Shown: piece after piece, positions 62,052-64,000 of the stretch
Layout of the letters: every line of letters starts with the position of its first letter
Numbering within the stretch: the stretch's first letter is position 1
From: Blastocatellia bacterium
Lineage (GTDB): Bacteria > Acidobacteriota > Blastocatellia > HR10 > J050
Assembly: GCA_025054955.1 (NCBI GenBank)
Contig: JANWZE010000050.1
Location: forward strand, 62,001 to 126,000
Direction of reading: 5' to 3'
DNA: 64,000 nucleotides
The notes under the pieces: generated by a model
The model's database searches: none
Told to the model about the DNA's origin: nothing
The model's input: the letters and a program-made list of their open reading frames with translations, nothing else
Made by a program: the position numbers and the translations under genes

Positions 62052-64000
62052 GGGCACTGGTTGTAGTGTCTGCGCTATTGACGACGTATTCAGATAACCG
62101 CATCTGCAAGAGCGCGAGCAAAAACGCCAATGTGGATTCGGCGCCTTGGTTTTGATTGACGCGGTCTGGATGCAGTCCATCGCGGCAGCCGCCAGTGGTA
62201 GGATCATACAGCGGCAACCCCAAGTCGTTCCGTCCTAGGAACCACTCAAAGGCGCGTTGAGCTTCGGTATACCAGCTCCGCTCGCCGGTCAGGCTATAAG
62301 CTTGCAAACAGGCCCAGACGGTGGCTTGCGCTTCAACGGGTTGCTGATCGAAACGGGCTCTTTCTCCGCCACGCGGATAGAAGCCCTGCGAACCGATAGG
62401 GACGAAATGTCCTTCATCCGACCGCTGGATCGCGGTGAGCCACGCAAGAGCTGTCATGCCTGCTGTAAACATATCGGGACGCGCCATATCATGGCCGCTC
62501 AGCAGGAGCGCATAAGGCAAGGTCGCATTGTCGTAGGCCAGGATGTCTTCAAACCAGCGCCAGTCGGGCGAACTATGGCTCTGGTATAACTGCATGAGTC
62601 GTTCAGCGAGGAGTTCGCGCGCTTGCTGGGCGACGCGGTCGCCGGAAAACCGCTTTAGATATTCGTGGAGGCCAAGCAGGGTAAACGCCCATGCGCGTGG
62701 ACTCGTCGCTTCCAAGATACTGGGCAGCGCCATGTCAAATAAGCGAGTGGCCATCCCACGTAGGCCCGGCTGTGCCGAGCGCCCAATGACCACACCAAGG
62801 CCCCACAACGCGCGCGCATGGCTATCCTCCGAGCCGATCGTCTCAGTCCAACGACGATCATAAGAAAGAAAATTGCGGAAGCGATTCGTCGTCGGATTAA
62901 ACGCATGCCAGAGAAACGCCAGATAACGGGAGGCCAACGCCAACACCTGCGAGCGTCCGACGGCATGCAGCTCTTCCAGCAACACCGCCGCAATCAGGGC
63001 ACGGGCATTATCGTCCGTGGTGTAGCCTTCGTTGTAGTTGGGGACAGTGAAGATTGCATGCTGGAGCATGCCCGTGTCATCGCTCAGCCGTGAGAGATGA
63101 TCCAAGTTGATCGAAGGCAAGTCGCCGCCTTGTTGCTCCAAACTCTTGGCGACAAACATGGGGCGTGGCGCGTGAATTCGCGCTTGCCGAGCGCGCTCGA
63201 AACTCTCCAGATACCGCCGGGCGACTTCTGCCCAAATCATCTGCCGCCCGTGCATGTAGGCGCGCTTGCGAATGGCGTGACGTTCAGCTTCGTTTTCCAG
63301 CAACGCGATGACTTGCTCAGCGATAGCCTGCGGATCTCGAAACGGCACTAACACACCGCGCCCGTCGGCCAACAGCTCTTCTGCGTACCAGTACGGCGTG
63401 GAAATCACAGCTTTGCCTGCGCCGAGCGCATAGGCGAGCGTACCTGACGTGATTTGTTCTTGATTCAAGTAAGGGGTCAGATAGATGTCTGCTGCGCCAA
63501 TGAACTCAACCAGTTCTTGCAAGCTGACGAAGCGGTTGTGGAAAATCACCTGGCGTTCTACCCGTCGGGCGACGGCCAGCCGTTGCAGGCTGAGCCGATA
63601 GGTTTCACCTTCCCGGTCCTTGATATGGGGATGCGTCGCGCCCAGCACAATGTAGACGACCTGCGGATAGCGAGCCGCAATGGCAGGCAGCGCCTGGATG
63701 ACGTTCTCGATGCCCTTATTGGGTGAAAGCAGACCAAACGTCAGTAGAACAAACCGCCCTTCTACACCAAATTGATCTTTGTAAAAGTTTGGGTCCACGA
63801 AGGGAACGTCGGGTATCCCGTGAGGGATGACATCAATTTTCTCAGCCGCCACGCCGTAAATCTCTTGCAAGAATTGGCTGCCCCGCTCACTCATCACGAC
63901 CACCCGGTCTGACAGATGAGCGATCTCTTCCAGCACTCTTCGTTGAAGGGGGCTTGGCTCGCGAAGAACGGTATGCAACGTGGTGACGACGGGCATGCGC
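62035..64000 (-). CDS. GT4 glycosyltransferase fused to a helical (alpha/alpha)-barrel domain (5' cut by window)
   Basis: At least 653 residues; the frame continues beyond the window end. The visible N-terminal part is a GT-B GT4 transferase (FGLLSPNKGIENVIQAL at ~88; GSGTLAYALGAGKAV-like site ITSGTLAYALGAGKAVIST, ~185). Residues ~300-640 are a second domain with repeated helices and GYTTDDNARALIA, RDGLHPDRVNQNQGAESTLA, typical of six-hairpin glycosidase-like folds. Such fusions occur next to GH130 genes. The pair may build and recycle a mannose-containing glycan. The C-terminal tail overlaps the GH130 start. Confidence 0.85.
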   Translation of the reverse strand, partial: RMPVVTTLHTVLREPSPLQRRVLEEIAHLSDRVVVMSERGSQFLQEIYGVAAEKIDVIPHGIPDVPFVDPNFYKDQFGVEGRFVLLTFGLLSPNKGIENVIQALPAIAARYPQVVYIVLGATHPHIKDREGETYRLSLQRLAVARRVERQVIFHNRFVSLQELVEFIGAADIYLTPYLNQEQITSGTLAYALGAGKAVISTPYWYAEELLADGRGVLVPFRDPQAIAEQVIALLENEAERHAIRKRAYMHGRQMIWAEVARRYLESFERARQARIHAPRPMFVAKSLEQQGGDLPSINLDHLSRLSDDTGMLQHAIFTVPNYNEGYTTDDNARALIAAVLLEELHAVGRSQVLALASRYLAFLWHAFNPTTNRFRNFLSYDRRWTETIGSEDSHARALWGLGVVIGRSAQPGLRGMATRLFDMALPSILEATSPRAWAFTLLGLHEYLKRFSGDRVAQQARELLAERLMQLYQSHSSPDWRWFEDILAYDNATLPYALLLSGHDMARPDMFTAGMTALAWLTAIQRSDEGHFVPIGSQGFYPRGGERARFDQQPVEAQATVWACLQAYSLTGERSWYTEAQRAFEWFLGRNDLGLPLYDPTTGGCRDGLHPDRVNQNQGAESTLAFLLALLQMRLSEYVVNSADTTTSAHELSE

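Overview
Overview. This 64-kb chromosomal window is gene-dense, of moderately high GC, and encodes an aerobic, heterotrophic, Gram-negative bacterium. The very long Oar/carboxypeptidase-regulatory-like TonB-dependent receptor, the UnbV/FG-GAP protein, the type-B succinate dehydrogenase, the multiheme bc-type complex and the large number of decayed palindromic repeats suggest Acidobacteriota, perhaps the Blastocatellia side. That assignment is inference: there is no rRNA gene and no tRNA gene that I could see.

Layout. 1-12 kb: end of a glycosyltransferase, a secreted UnbV/FG-GAP protein, a secreted beta-propeller/di-heme MauG-like protein, then (minus strand) Rieske, cytochrome b and a nine-heme cytochrome c. 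10.4-19.5 kb: an N-acyl-D-amino-acid deacylase, a 1212-aa TonB receptor, a sodium/solute symporter overlapping a BadF/BcrA-type sugar kinase, and a divergent NamZ-type (DUF1343) exo-muramidase. Together these read as a cell-wall-sugar scavenging locus. 19.5-26.3 kb: gatB, mdh, a phosphoribosyltransferase and sdhCAB.

26.3-42.7 kb is the accessory part. It holds several palindromic repeat families, an in-frame HicA-HicB fusion followed by an attC-like site, a decayed metal P-type ATPase, an ArsR-led operon with an MtrA/DUF4346 protein plus thioredoxin-like and CcdA-like proteins, a czcCBA efflux operon, an integron-integrase remnant, a Phd/PIN toxin-antitoxin pair, a decayed nuclease-like gene and rpsT. 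Two copies of a 142-bp element have three hairpins each, and in the stems compared their base differences preserve pairing only as RNA of the + strand.

42.7-55.1 kb holds a glycosyltransferase, a TrmH-type methyltransferase and then a co-directional FHA / penicillin-binding protein / FtsW-RodA / PP2C phosphatase / Ser-Thr kinase / FHA / response-regulator cluster. It mirrors the actinobacterial pstP-rodA-pbpA-pknAB locus and faces a sensor histidine kinase. 55.5-64 kb holds a metallo-beta-lactamase-fold hydrolase, an MlaF-like ABC ATPase, a three-subunit molybdenum hydroxylase, a GH130 phosphorylase-like enzyme and a GT4 glycosyltransferase with an added helical domain, cut by the window end.

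Most promising leads: the ArsR/MtrA-like/CcdA operon, the two-copy structured element, the transplanted PASTA-less kinase/elongasome cluster, and the integron debris with the toxin-antitoxin fusion.
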